A stretch of 64,000 nt of DNA from Polytrichum commune (GCA_950295325.1 OX485809.1:33790001-33854000); one strand, 5' to 3'. Shown: positions 21,154 through 34,112, counted from the stretch's first letter. Notes: generated by a model not told the origin, from the sequence alone. Program-made: numbers and translations.

Positions 21154-23222
21154 TGATCATAATTGTGAGCTCATAAGTGAACATGAAATGGGTTTATGGA
21201 ACAAGGCTATGGGACAATTGTTCCACGGAGAAGGTTGATAATGCAAAGAAACATTGTCTAGGTCATAATTCTATATTTTGAGCTTTATTGGTCCCTTAAT
21301 TAATGGCACAAATAATAAATAAGATCTTAGCTTCAAAAAAATTGTATAGAATTTTGCGTATTGTATCATAGGACCCACGGTTTATAGATCTCATATACAG
21401 TGAACATGTGAACAAAACCATGTACTCCCCTCTAAAATATTGTTGCCCATTTTAACACCCATTGTGTGTTCAGGTGTTAGTGTACAACGTGTGATCATGC
21501 GCTAACAAGACGACATGTGGGTCTCAACTTTGGAGTTTCGAGCTTGCTCATCCACACGGTGGTCGTTGTAAAATTCAAACATGGTCTTTGGTTCTACGTA
21601 GTTAAGAAAGTACGTACCATAACTTACCACAAACCCCACAAAAAGTGATCTCCATGTTGCAAAGCCGTGGGCAACTTGGCATGTGCGTTGACTCCAACTA
21701 ACGTTCAAGCTTTGGAATAGGAGACGGATGGACTTTCACCACCAATTTAACAATCCTTATATCATAACTTGTAGTTTGAGCTCTTTTACGAGTTTTCCCA
21801 AAGAGGGGCTAGAGTGTTACGCAAGTCGACCAAGCGACAACCAACATGTGTTTGGATGGAGGGGAAAATATAGCATGGTCCACACTAAGGACCATTAACA
21901 TGTGACATACAAATTATTTGAATGGACGAAGATGTTAGAGATGGGTCAAGTTCATTTTTACACTAGATCACGAGGGAGCAAAATAATTTAGGTGGGTGAA
22001 AATCCTACGTGGTGTCTTACATGGCATCAAGTGAGTAGTGTTTAGTGGTTTATCATATATTACGTTAGGCCCATCAAAAAGAGGTGGGTTGACGCAGAAG
22101 TAAGGGTTATGATAAGCAATTAAATTACCATTTGCTCTTAGAAATATGAAAATTACCATGGACTGTTGAATCTTACTTGAAATATTTTGTGGTCCCTCAA
22201 CATGGTCCGCTTTTAGTTTACACTTAGCTTGAGGACCAATCAATTGCAAAATTGGAATTCTATATCCCACAATACAATGTTTGGATAATTTTGAAGGACC
22301 CCTTGGATTTTCATGGTCATAGCCCTTGGTATGTGTATAAAGTACCCATAATAATATATTTAAAAAAATAGAGGATGCAATGTGGTGCCAATATCGATGG
22401 AGGAAGTGGGGATGAATGGAGACATACACATACACATGCATATATACGCATGAACACACATTAATGAGGAGCCTCTTTGTCCACAAACTAGTGAATGGAA
22501 CAATTGTCATGGTCTAAACTAATTTCCACTTATGATAGAAATAAACTAGAATTTCATCTAAATTAGAAGACGATGATGACAACAACAATAAACTCTTTGT
22601 TGTGCATTTGTTATAGTTAAGCCCCATCCGACCAAGGTAAAATCTTCTAGTCTATCTACAAGGGAAACTAGCTAAACATGTAACTCTTAAATTAAGCATG
22701 GTCCACAAAGTTTTCATCTAGTTATTGCTCACCTACGCTATGGTTGAAGTCTACTCTAATTGACCCAAGTCCAAGAACATTCATGCAAAAATACGAGCTT
22801 TGAAATGTAACCTAGTAAGCTTATTAACCTACATTATTTGTAATATTTAGTGCCACTTGCTATTAGGAGTTACTCGACACTTTAATTATTTTACTCGTAT
22901 AGTAAGTTGTTACTGAATCATGTACACAAAATAATCCTATTAGTGTGGGTCACAATGATTCTCTGGAGTCCGTGTGAATTTTCAACCCAAGCTAATCCTC
23001 TAGTCTAAAATTATTGTGGACCAATTTAATTATTTCTATAGGAAATTATCATGAGTGGATATATTATTTTATGTTTTTTTATGCATGGTGCATATTTTAT
23101 TTATTATACTTTTATGTTATGTAATAGGTTGATTGGGAATGTCAAGGAAGACGGAGGGGAGGACGTGGGGTCTTGGACCCGTATTATTTCCACTTTGACT
23201 AGACAAATAGACTAACCACACT
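20836..23222. repeat. Pair of inverted repeats about 2.3 kb apart
   Basis: The left arm (about 20836-20930) contains TTGTCTAGTCAAGGTGGAAA and GGTCTTCCTTCCTTGA. The reverse complement of 23145-23222 contains TTGTCTAGTCAAAGTGGAAA and CCGTCTTCCTTGACATTC. The arms are roughly 80-95 bp. The enclosed DNA is AT-rich with a (GA)n run at 21119-21150 and no recognisable gene. It may be a degenerate DNA transposon; no target duplication was identified. Confidence 0.55.
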
Positions 23223-23282
23223 ATTTATTTTCACCCACATTGATAGGACTATTTAGCATAGTTCATGGGCATGTATAATATC

Positions 23283-23691
23283 CACGGGGAGGTCACTTCA
23301 TTGTCAAGTTGACACCACGTGCGGACAAAGTTTGCTACCCCTATATTACATGCCATATATAATTTTAAAATTTATGATATTTTTTCTACATATACATAAC
23401 CATTGATAGTATCTTTTGTATAATTTTTTGAAATTTTTAGTCATCTTTATTTTTTTATTAATTGTTTTAGTTCAATTATGTGTCATTCTAGTTAGAAATG
23501 GTATGTTTTATGAAAAAAACAAATCATCAAATTTAGTTACCACTTTTAACTATGTCATAGGTACTGTGTATATCTACTCATGAAAAAAATTTGATAAAAT
23601 TTTGACCCATTTTGGTGGTGCAACTTACCAAAAGAAGATTTTTTTTGGCCGCACGTGGTGTTCAACTTGACAATGGAGTGATCTACCCGTG
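23283..23691. mobile_element. hAT-type MITE, second family, exact 8-bp target duplication
   Basis: The left end is CACGGGGAGGTCACTTCATT and the right end read inward is CACGGGTAGATCACTCCATT. Similarity continues through TGTCAAGTTGA and CACCACGTGCGG, giving inverted repeats of about 42 bp. ATAATATC flanks it at 23275-23282 and 23692-23699. The 409-bp AT-rich interior is non-coding. A diverged copy lies at 55113-55525. Confidence 0.88.
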
Positions 23692-23754
23692 ATAATATCT
23701 AGACAACCCAACTAAACTTTGTTGATGAAAAATGAATCATGTTGAAGACATGCC

Positions 23755-23840
23755 TAATTCAGTTACTTATCTTAATCACACACCTACATTTAATTGGTAT
23801 GTGGTTGGTGTGGCTCCAACCCACATAAAACTGTGAACAA
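23755..23840 (-). repeat. Dispersed repeat R1, fragment
   Basis: Read on the minus strand it has the R1 right-end landmarks: the ACCACATACCA block, then GGTGTG, and TTAAGATAAGTAACTGAATT followed by AGGCATGTC. It starts close to the 8-bp flank of the hAT MITE to its left. Confidence 0.6.
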
Positions 23841-26800
23841 TAATGTCTTGACACTGCATTAAATTGGTTTTTTGTGTAATAATCATTCTACTATGATGCA
23901 TATCACATTAAATCAAGATAGCTAAATTAACCCCTGAATGTATGGGCCTATTTCCAAAAAGACAAAGCATTGCATACGAGTGATTTTGTTTACTTGAAGG
24001 AGCGCAAATTCTAAAGTAAAATCGTACATAAATAGGGCAATGTATATTGAAGTTCTAACCACAATTTTAACATCATTGGACTGTGTTTAGATTAGTCATG
24101 GTTCTTGGCACGGAAGAAACGTATACTTAAATATACTATAAGCATAAAATTTCATTACTAGGTAAGAAGCCGTAAAGAAAAAAAGATGCAAGGGACATAA
24201 GATTGAAGCATCCTTAGAACATGGTTTTTATTTTGGGTGCTCCAATTTCCATATATACTCAACGATGTAGATTCAACTAATCATGTTTTTTGCTCAATCC
24301 CAACAGTCAAAAGATGCATCGCAACTTCACTGCAACATCTCATGAAAGGAGTATCTCCAACAAAGGTTTAAGAAATTGATGGGTGGCCCATTTGACCAAA
24401 AATCGATCACTTCATGGTCACCCAAGCATTTTAGTGTTAATTATTTTTATTTTTATTTTTGGAAAGAATGAAGCCCACACTCGAAAGAAGAAAGGAGTGG
24501 AGCTTGGATGTGATGAATTTCTGGCCTTTTTCCATCATTGTCCCCATAGAAAGGAAAAGGGCATGGCCGGTACTAACTTTACTCACTTACATACATGCAC
24601 CACAGCTGCAAAGGCACGCCCACTAGACCCACGTTCCCAAATAAGTTCCCAAAGGAGTTCCCAAAGAAAGTCAATTGGGTTAAGTGTGGATGCCTTTGTC
24701 ATCATGGGTCAGGGTCAGTGCATGTAAGTAGTCAAGGTGGCCAAAGAAAATGAACATAACATCACTCAGCCTTCAATTCTCGTTATGTGTGGGCCTCGAA
24801 ATATAACAGTCGGATGCTACAAAAAGTCATGTAAGGAGATTCGTATTCAAACTGAGCTCCCATTATCCCGATGTTATAGTATGAGGGCCCACGTTCTCGA
24901 GTAATGTTATGAAAAAACAAGCATTGAATATAAACACTACCCAACTTATCAGTTGGGTAGTGTAGGACCACATATATCGGGCGAAAATAATTCTTCTCTC
25001 ATTCAAGGATTCTCTGTTATGGTTGTGCAATGTGGAGTTTTCAACAAGCAACTATATATTTAAAGTTTTTTAAAAATTGGTGCCTCTTTCTTTGGGAAGA
25101 GCCCATTATCTCCACTGCTTCTTTAGTCTAATTAGTATAGATTACCATTCGGAGTTATGTGTTGCTAAAAGTTTTTACCGACATTATCGTTTCTTCAGTG
25201 TGCATATTGACTACTTATGTTATTTGGGTAGAAAATGACACCCTTGGTAATATGCTCTAGCAACACGTAACTCCAAATGGTTATTTACACTAATTAGATA
25301 CAACGATGTACTTGCTTGATGATGTTGTGAAGTAATCGTTGTTGTTATTATATAGGCATGATTTGGACATGTTTAGCATAACATGAGATTACTATGGAGC
25401 TGCGTTGGGCTCTGTGGGGTTGAGAATTCATGGGGCATTATGCTCCCCTTACGGCTAGGACAAACCAACCCGTACAATTGGCTCTTTGGAGGCGAGGGTT
25501 TAGGCATTCAACAAGGAACGAGTGTATGGGTTGGTTCGCCCAAATCCTCCCCTTACTCTAGAGATGATGTATTTGTGAGCTCACTCAGGCTGAGTGACAT
25601 GGATCTCCATGAACCGGTGTACCACCACATGGAGATTTTCAGTCTTTAACTAATGCATAAAGGAAGCAAGGCTCTAAAACTAAGCACCGCTATGAGTGTT
25701 GGGATGAATTACATGGCGATGTGTTTACCAAATTAGTCTAGCGAGATCAAGTCAGTATGAATCGTGGATGAACGGGCTACGGTTTAACGAAGTCCCTTAT
25801 AAGATCGAGGGTTGTTTCATTCCAACTAGACTCCACTACACCACGATTTGGGATCATTGATGCTAATTCCGAAGTTGAATCTCCTTTACACGCTCTGATA
25901 TAATACGTTGTTTTTCCACCCCACACAACATACGAGTTTACGAAGACAAACACGAACCCCGCGCACCCCGATACACCCTAAACTCCGTAATGTCAACCTT
26001 TGTAACGTCGCTCACTCTCTACTATCCCGAAACCCTAGGGAACGGATGTGCGTAGTTCAAATCTTACCCCTTGTTGTCACATTTCTCTCCCTTATATCAC
26101 GAATTTTGTCATTAATACAAACCACCCAAGAAGTCAACCCACACCGCGCAATGTGTCAACACGTGGAGTGTCACCTTCTTATTCTTCTTCCTTCTTCGTC
26201 TACCACTTGTTGAATGTTGGTGCACGCATATGTCACATCGCTTGGGAAGGCCAAGTGAAGTGGACCACACCACACCACACCATTAACACGTTGCACTTTG
26301 TGGTATTCCATAACGTCACATGCTGCACTAATTCACTTGTATCACACATCCACGTTAACACTACAGACAGACCTCCGTAATATCATGTGCACTTTGGTTG
26401 CCACAAGTGTGACACTACGGAGCTTAGAGTGTACTACTTTCCATGGCAGGTCGTTAGTGCGGTGGAAGACTCGTTGCCATTTTACCTCGGGGGTGAGAGA
26501 GAGAGAGGGAGGGGAGGGGAGGGGGGGGGGCATGTAAGGTAAGGTAAGGTTGTGTAAGATTGAATGTGGCCTGGGTGTCACTTCATGATGGGGAACATGC
26601 AAATGCAGGAGGAGCAGGAGCAGGAGCAGGGAGACTGGTGCTCCATGCTTCAAGCTTTCTTACTCTACACTGCTGTTACTTTACTACTGCCACAGTGGTG
26701 TGACTCACCTTCACTGCAGTCAAGGGACTACTACTTTACTGGGTCACTCACTCACTCAGCCGCAGTGATGAGCGAGCTGCTACTAAACTAATAACTTAAT

Positions 26801-27744
26801 TGCAGCGTAGTGGAGTGGAGTGGCCCGCAGCAGGCCAAAGGGCTTGGAGCGCCGCACCCTCCTCCCCTCAGGCCAATACAGTAGTAATTTAACTTAACTT
26901 AACTTAACTTCAGGAAAAAGGAGAGAGAAAGAGAGAAAGAGGAGAGGAGAGGAGAGGAGAGGAGATTAGATTAGATTAGATCATATTCTTAATCAAGGAA
27001 TTGGCTGCTAGTACAGCTAATCCGGCGAGTCGCCACCGTTGGCATTCTAATAAACAATACTAATTAGCAAGACCCAGTAGGAGGAGTAGGAGGAGGAGGA
27101 GGAGTATTACTGTAGTGGTTATTAGCTATGGTGTAGGTGGTATATGGTAACAGCCTTCTTGCTGCGTTGCTGCTGCTGCTGCTGCATCGTCGCCAAATTC
27201 GGTGCCCATCACAAAATATCTTCCGCAGTGGGCTCCAGTAGGCTCAAAGTTACATCCCCTATCCCCACACAGCTTTCACGATGACTCAAAGTCGGGTGAA
27301 GTCCTCAAAACCCGGGTGAAGTTCTCTGGGTTATGGCGGAGGTGCCCAGCTATCCCGGTGTACCCGACAAGAACTTGCTCAAGAGTTTTTTCGAGTAGGT
27401 TTCAATTGAGTACGCAGTTTTCATACACATGTTTGTTGTTTTTATCGACCAAGTAATGACATGTTAGATAGTTTTTTGTTTTTGTTTTTTGAAGCAAGTT
27501 CAAATGTTTTAGAGCAAGCCCACTCTCCTTGCATCTGCATCCACATTTGCACTTTAATGTACGCAATGCAGGTGTAGATGTAGGGCAGCCGCCCACTCAC
27601 TGACATAAATATCAAACACGGATGAGATTCTATGCCGGGAGCCTCGAACTCCCTACATGTGTGAGAGGTATGTAAGGAGGGTTATATATACTAAGACCAC
27701 AAAAAACCAAACTTTCAACCTACTACTTTTCTCTAGTATAAGCT
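23841..27744. other. Intergenic with low-complexity blocks
   Basis: No gene is supported. It includes the MITE at 25127-25299. The block 26500-27120 is unusually simple, with GA/GGA purine runs, (AACTT)n near 26890-26910, (GAGGA)n near 26940-26965 and (GGA)n near 27085-27105, then (CTG)n at about 27168-27184. A possible MITE end AGAGCAAGCCCA at 27512 has a loose inverted partner, TGGGGTTGCTCT, near 28145. Confidence 0.45.
25127..25299. mobile_element. MITE with GGAGTTATGTGTTGC-type inverted repeats
   Basis: The left arm (25127-25167) carries CTAATTAGTATAG then CATTCGGAGTTATGTGTTGC. The right arm (25259-25299), reverse complemented, carries CTAATTAGTGTAAAT then CATTTGGAGTTACGTGTTGC. The interior is non-coding. 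It shares the inner part of its arms with the element at 2674. Confidence 0.65.
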
Positions 27745-28010
27745 ACTTGTAGATGAACCATATGAGTTTGAGAAATAACTGGTTGAGGTTTGAGACTCAA
27801 GGAAAATTACTAGTTACAACCGGATAGAGTTTTGAGAAATAACAGGTTGAGGTTCGAGACTCGAGGAAAATTACTACTTACAGATGAATGGGATGAGTTT
27901 GAGAAATGAGCGGTCAAGGTTTGAGACTTCAAAAAATTAACCATCACAAATGATCTGGATGAGTTTGAGAAATATCCCGTTGAAGTCCATGACTTCAAAA
28001 AAATACCGAT
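27745..28010 (+). repeat. Four tandem copies of a hAT-MITE interior segment
   Basis: Units of about 66 bp begin near 27745, 27811, 27875 and 27942. Each contains GAGTTTGAGAAATA (or a one-base variant), then GGTTGAGGTTTGAGACT or a variant, then AAAATTAC. The same string occurs once in each MITE of the 725/6917 family (for example 6950-7010 and 20020-20080). The family termini are absent on both sides, so only the interior was amplified. Confidence 0.8.
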
Positions 28011-28170
28011 CGTTTTGGAGGAACTTCAAAAGTTAGTATTGAAAACAATGCAAGTTGAGTGGCAGTTTTGCCTGGGTTTGCATTTGCATCATGAGCGGAG
28101 GCCACTTTTGATTCCCAGATGCAAATGCATATCCATGAACAATTGGGGTTGCTCTTAGCACTCATGTGTC

Positions 28171-28456
28171 TTACCGTTGGTTTTTGTTAGTGAAGCTCCT
28201 CGCACTCTCGTAGCTAGAACTACAAGCAACCAATTACAAGCCTAGGGCCGGAGGCAACACTTTTTAAGGTCCTACATTCTTGCCTCGTCTCTAGGTACTG
28301 ATGGGAGGGTTGGTGCTTGAGGTTTGAAATCTTCATCTTACAAGCATGCCACGTCCTTTGTCAACTAGGCTCGAGGCTAGATAACATTGATGGTGTGGAG
28401 GCCATGTTTTTGGAACGAACTTTTAGACTCAGCTAAAGTCATGTGGGAAGGGGGCA
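28171..28456 (+). repeat. Partial copy of the 42526 PIF/Harbinger-like element
   Basis: It matches the reverse complement of 42526-42815: GGTTTTTGTTAGTGAAGCTC, GGTCCTACATTCTTGCCT, GTACTGATGGGAGGGT and the end GGGAAGGGGGCA followed by TTA. The other terminus is missing, so it is truncated. Confidence 0.75.
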
Positions 28457-28519
28457 TTATTTGGTTGCTTTTTCCAACTAAGGTAGATGGGTCTTAAATG
28501 GTTACCTTGTTCTGACCAA

Positions 28520-29165
28520 CCCACTTCTCCTAGGATATGAAACACACGATTAGTAACATAGGAATACCGTGAATGGCCACTACTGGTACACTACACTAGG
28601 AGTAGAATTATTCTTGTTTTGTTTCACACCACTTGAGATCATTTTTGGGTGCCATCGAATTAACCGTTTTGTGAGCATGTGTATGCAAAGTATGATATTT
28701 TGATGCTCATATTAAAGTTTCTACTTGACAAGTAGGGAAAATGTAACTAATTATAAGCATGGAATTAGATTACGAAATAACTTGCATTCCTCATAATTTC
28801 TTCTACTCCATCTTTGGAAAACATTGCACAAATCTCAAGCCACTCCGTATGGCCAAATCAAATTACTTTAATTGTTTCCATTTTTGTACCTTACGACATG
28901 GTTAGCAATTCCAATTTGAGGCCGTAGCAACTTTCCTCATGATTTTTGAGGCTTATATTCTCATTTTTATACATAACTAAAGCAAAGATTCTCGTGCTCG
29001 TTAATGTTGTATAGGTGCCCACGAGTTTGTTGACTATGCATCCTAGAATGGTTATCATATTTTGAGCATGCAGTCCAATCCCTTTCAAACACATGTATAT
29101 TTGGTATCCGGTCTTGGAGCCACACCTAACCACATACCACCCAAATATAGGTATCTACTTAAGAT
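28520..29165 (+). repeat. Dispersed repeat R1 split by an R2 insertion
   Basis: R1 starts CCCACTTCTCCTAGGATATG and runs to ACACGATTAGTA at about 28557. It resumes at about 28895 with GACATGGTTAGCAATTCCAA and continues to GGTATCTACTTAAGATAAAC. The join falls inside the R1 string that elsewhere reads GATTAGTACGAGATGGTTAGC (for example 44574-44603), so R1 was present before R2. Confidence 0.78.
28558..28894 (+). mobile_element. Repeat R2 inserted in R1
   Basis: It starts with a degenerate AGGAATACC terminus and has the R2 landmarks TGGCCACTACTGGT, TTTCACACCACTTGAGATCA, TTTTGATGCTCATATTAAAG, AACTTGCATTCCTCATAATT and a TTTTTGTACCTTA end. It is about 120 bp shorter than the full copy at 9165 because of internal deletions. 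Confidence 0.75.
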
Positions 29166-29169
29166 AAAC

Positions 29170-29470
29170 AACCAACTTCTCGTAGGACATGAGACGTGTG
29201 ATTAGTACCAGATGGTTAGCATATCCAAATTGAAGCCATAAGTAACGACTTTCCTCATATTTCTCGAAGCTTGTATGAATATCTTATTCATATCAAAGTG
29301 AAGATTCTCGATCCTTTTAAATTAGTCATGTTGACTACCAAGTCAAAACGATTCTCATCATTTGAGTACGTAGCACAATCTATTTTAGACACGTGTCTTT
29401 TAATATCCGTTAATGAAGGCACCACAACTACCCACATATGACTCAAATATAGGTGTCGCAATAAGGGTTG
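29170..29470 (+). repeat. Dispersed repeat R1, adjacent second copy
   Basis: Landmarks AACTTCTCGTAGGACATGAG, ATGGTTAGCATATCCAAATT, ATGAATATCTTATTCATATC and CTCAAATATAGGTGTCG are in order. It lies head to tail with the copy ending at 29165, an arrangement also seen at 52776/53138. Confidence 0.75.
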
Positions 29471-32400
29471 CTACCTTAGTACATCCTACATACATACACG
29501 ACTACTTTATGGCAATTTGTGGGTGTAGTAAAACTATGCCCCCTCCCAAATTTGTTGTTTATTCATTCCAACTAGGTTCCACTGGGCTAAACCATCATAT
29601 TTGACTTTCATTTATAAGTGACATGTCTACAAATAGAGATATGCAAACTATAAATTGTTGATCGGTGTTTTCACCCTCTTCTATGGTACGTTGGAATCAC
29701 CTATTAGTAGGGGTTATCATTTGGAGTTACAATTTGCTAGATAGTCTAAAAATGAGAGAGCACCATTTTCTACCCAAGTTAACATAGGTAGATGCTAGTA
29801 TGTGCATCAAAGAACAAGAAATAACTTACTTGGTCAAATTGGGTATGTCATAGATTATATGTTGAAATTTGTTGCAATTCTTTAGCAATTACCAATAAGA
29901 CCCAACAAAAATGAAAGCAACTTTGTAGTAATAAATATGTTCATATGCTTTAAATGAATGTCATAGGTGCAATGACCATGATGGGATGATAACTCCCACT
30001 ATGGACTTAAACGACCCAAGTTGGCCATACTCATGATATTGGTTCGTTGAAGTGGCATGGGATGGGAATATTGGGATTGATCAACACCATGGCATAATTT
30101 TGTTCACTACCTCTACATAGGAAAAGATATACATCATGCCACATGCCAATGTACATAATTAGCAAAAATATTGCTTAAGTTGTAGTCCTTTATAATAGGG
30201 CAACATACCTTGATTACTTGTGGATTGCGAAAGGTCTCGGTTTTCAGAGAGATGCAACTTGGCCTCTTAATCCCGTGCCAATAATTGCTAGCTACTTCAC
30301 AAGCTAGTTGTCTATGCACTTAACGATGGCTGGCTATGTAAAGTTAACCCTTAAAATACATGGGGACCACAATATACAACCAAATACACAATTTACATGG
30401 ACCTAATCGTACGTTGTATGTATATGGGATTGAAACTTTTGGTATATACATTGTGTTATGTCAAGAAGAAGATCAAAATTTACTCATATTTGATATTGAT
30501 GATCAATAGACAACATATGTATATCCGACCGAAGTCAGATGGACTATGCATTGGAATTGAAATCTTCACTAGCATCAAGGCATTCCTCATCCATGTGTTC
30601 GTCCCTTTACTTTATACGTATCTTCAATATCCACAACCCTTTTGGTGTGCTATGAATGCTCTAAGGTAGGTTTCTCTAAGTTTCAGGGCTTGGTTTCATC
30701 ATGTTAGATATGTAATTCCCAAATGCCCCCTCAAAGAAACTCCTTCAGGGTTTGCCCTTGTGCCACACTTTACTATCCACACATGATGGCGGGGGCAATG
30801 CAATGGTTCTCCTTCCAATGAGACCTTGGGGGAATGGATGATACTTTTAGGAATGGATGAAAACTATATTGGCGAGGTGAGTTGTGGATGACCTTAACGG
30901 TGTTCCCCCACATATTTAACATTCTTTCCATGCATTTTCGTGTTCCTATGAAGACAGTTGTGACGCTTGGGGATCTGATTCCAATGGTGTTCTCAATGGC
31001 AGATCCCCAAAAACCACAGCTCCATTTCGAATAAATATAAATATTATTTATGAAATTCATTAATTAAATTGAATTAAAATTACACCCGTATCTAAATACC
31101 GGCATGAAAGTGAGCCCGTTGGTCTAGTGCTGATCACGATATTCCGTGATGCAACATAAGATTTATGCCTCTATTAGGAGATGAGCTCTGGGGGTGTAAT
31201 AGTTATCCAATTTCATTATGGTGGGGGGACATGTGCATGTTTGTTGTCTAGTTTTCTTTTATTTAGGATTAGATAAGTCATGTATTTAATGGCGTTGTGG
31301 TGTAGGCCTTTCATGAGGGTTTTGATGTTGGTTTAGAAATTTTTAGTTTGGTCAATTTCTCGATAGAATGTTCGTGTATAGCCCCTCTTACCCATGTAGT
31401 GATGGTGATGAGGAGTTGGTTTTCCATCCATTGTTTTGCATAGCGTTAATTAATGGGTCATAAAGGGGCTGAAATTTCATGCAATGGGCCTCAAGTGGAA
31501 TTGGCCTGGCCTCTAGGTGTAAAGCGGCCCTTGGTGAAGCCAACTTGCTACAGAAAAAAGTTTCCAATTCGGGCTGCCCGTCACGGTGGTTCGCATACGT
31601 GGGACCCACATCGAGTGTGTGGAGTAAAGGGAACCTGCCCGGATGGCCAGGACCTGTATGGTGGGCCCCTCCATGCAGATGTGTGTGTGTGTGTGTATGT
31701 TCTATATCTCCTTATTACCAGTTCGTCCGGTGAAGATGGATGATATAATGGCCTTACCGAACGACAGAAGTCATCCGCACCGCTCGAACTCATTATTTTA
31801 GTGTTTGTTGCTGTCGGCCAGTTTACAGCCCTTGGCGGACATAGGGTAGGGGGTAGGGGACGACCAGGCGACAGTAGACACAGGACCGCCAATTCTGTTA
31901 TTGGCCTGGCCTCCACTGTCCTTACTATCTAGAGCACCCTACTGCTGCGTCCCTAGGCCTTGGCCTGCATGCCTTAATTATGGCCATGATGCCCCCCCAC
32001 GTTCTCCACTACCATCCCATCCCCATACATGCATGGCATGGCATCGCATCGCATCGGATACTTACAGCATACTATGACCCCATGCTATGTGCATGCATGG
32101 GTGCCACATCTAAGAGTAGGGTAAGGATAACAGTGTGTCTTAATTAAATGGTCAGTGCTTTTGGTATGGTGGCCGTTATTTGATTATTTCTCAAATTGAA
32201 TGTCAGGGTTAGTAAGGAAGGGTAGAAGGGGTGCGGAAACCCAACACTTTCAGTGTTCGGCCTACATCCTAATCTTTGTCTGTTTTTTTTTTTTGTACAT
32301 CTTAGAATTTTCCGGGTGTAATATGGCCTTCCTTCTATACAAAATCAATGGGTTTTCGGCCTGACCATGGTTCATTTTAGTATCTAAACCGACAATGAGA

Positions 32401-34059
32401 CATCTTGGGCTCACCCTTGCATGTAGTTCAACGATCAAACCATTAGTAAAACCCAACTTCGGTGAGCCAATCCGCATGTTGTATGCCCGTGGTGGGCCCC
32501 ACGTTATAGCTGGCACTTAGTATGCAGGTGAGTATACGATTGTCGGGGCATAACTTCGCAGGGATTGGGCGAGCATGTCACCGTATATGGCTCGTGGTCA
32601 TTTGCTTATTTCCTAATACAAAGGGAGCTAAGCTTGCATGCTTAGTGATGTTGTGTTTTGAAGTCCATTCGAATGAGTGGTATGCATGACCATCTTAAAC
32701 GTAGTGGAAACAAAATTTGAAATAAATAAATTGCATATCATATGAATGTACTACAATTGTTTTATGGTCACTTACACCCATCTTTCTAAACCCCTCCCCA
32801 TACCGACACTTTTCCAATGCCAACAACTCCCAAACCTGTCTTTTATAATCACCCAAAATGATTATTTTTTTTTTTTTCTTATTAAAACAAACTGCTTCTT
32901 CCAAAATCGCCCCCACCTTTTGCCCAAACCACCCTTGCATTGAAATCAACACTTCACCCAATGAAAGAATCGAGCCCTTGTAACTTTTGCATGCAAGATC
33001 TTTACAAACACGTATAAACAACACACCCCTACCTACATTACGACGCTTGCCCAAATCCAACCCAACTTCCGCCTAAAATCAACCTTGCATTTTCTTACTC
33101 CCTTATCAACCCCCACTTTGCGTTGGATACAACTGCATAGTGTAAGGTGTGTTCTACTTACGGCATTAGGAGGCGCACATAGGTGTTGATTTGCACCCTC
33201 TATCTTAAGAGTTATCTTGGATCCACGAATGTGATAAGTATGAGATTTTAGCAACAATATGTGGATTTTTTTCCCCAAGTTCTCATGTTCTTGTGATTTC
33301 TCAAAGCCAAAAGTGTTGGAGCCATAAAATGACCAAGTAGCTTCCCCCAATTTATGATGACTACTTATTTGAACATGAAGCCCAATCTCTTTCATACACG
33401 TGTATTTTTCATGCTCGTTCTTATACATGCACCTAACCATGATAATTAACAAAATTAGGCACATTTACCTTATGCAGCCATGGTGTGGGAACTTGCAACT
33501 CTGCATACAATCTCAATTGTTGGATCTCAGATCTTGGATTGTCTCACATGGTGAGCAATTGCATATCATGAAGATCGTGATTTCAAAAATTCATGAATGG
33601 AGTTGGGACATGAAAGTTATAGGAGGTCCAAGTGAAGACTTCGTGTCTCCTTAAACCATAAACACCCAAGCCCTACAATCGTCACATTGTGCTATATAAT
33701 GAAGGTTGCAACATTAGAAAGCAAGCAAGCAAACATTGGAAAGCAAGCAAACTTGTTGCTATGGATTCACATCCATGTGGTTGATGTCTTGACATAACTT
33801 GGTCATCTCCACGTGAGTGTTTCTACTTCTAGAGTGAAAAATTCCTCATAATTCGAGATTACATAGCTTTGGGTTAAAACCCTTTAGGTGTTATGAGTGC
33901 ATGTATCGAAACATCAAAACCGATCATGACTATTTATGGATACTATGGAATGATAATATAGTTTGAATGAAAAGGTATACTAAATATAGACATCATACAA
34001 AGACTAAAATTCTATAGTCTATATGACGATGATTAATGTCTGCCCTAACCCTAAACCCC
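29471..34059. other. Intergenic, no supported gene
   Basis: It contains a single end of the GGAGTTAC-type MITE near 29715, a SINE-related scrap near 31108-31200 (GAGCCCGTTGG), a GC-richer block at 31480-31930 with a (GT)n run at 31680-31697, GCATG/GCATC pentamer steps at 32028-32058, a poly-T at 32281-32295 and an R1 right-end fragment near 33360-33440. Frames at 31453-31743 and 33033-33464 lie on these repeats and are not credible genes. Confidence 0.45.
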
Positions 34060-34112
34060 TCTCAAATTCAATTGGTTCATTTGTAACTAGCAATCGGTTC
34101 TCCCCGTGCAAT
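34060..34112 (-). repeat. Terminal fragment of the hAT MITE family
   Basis: AATTGGTTCATTTGTAACTA followed by CGGTTCTCCCCG matches the terminal 50 bp of the MITEs at 35159 and 51005. The final bases (GTGCAATT instead of GATCATTG) are eroded and the rest of the element is gone. Confidence 0.65.

Noticed and set aside
26500-27190. Simple-sequence block that resembled a promoter and 5' leader
   Set aside because: No gene starts beside it on either strand. The resemblance rests only on GA, GGA and CTG runs.
33033-33464. 143-codon open frame on the minus strand
   Set aside because: Part of it is the antisense of an R1 fragment, whose other copies have stops in the corresponding frame.
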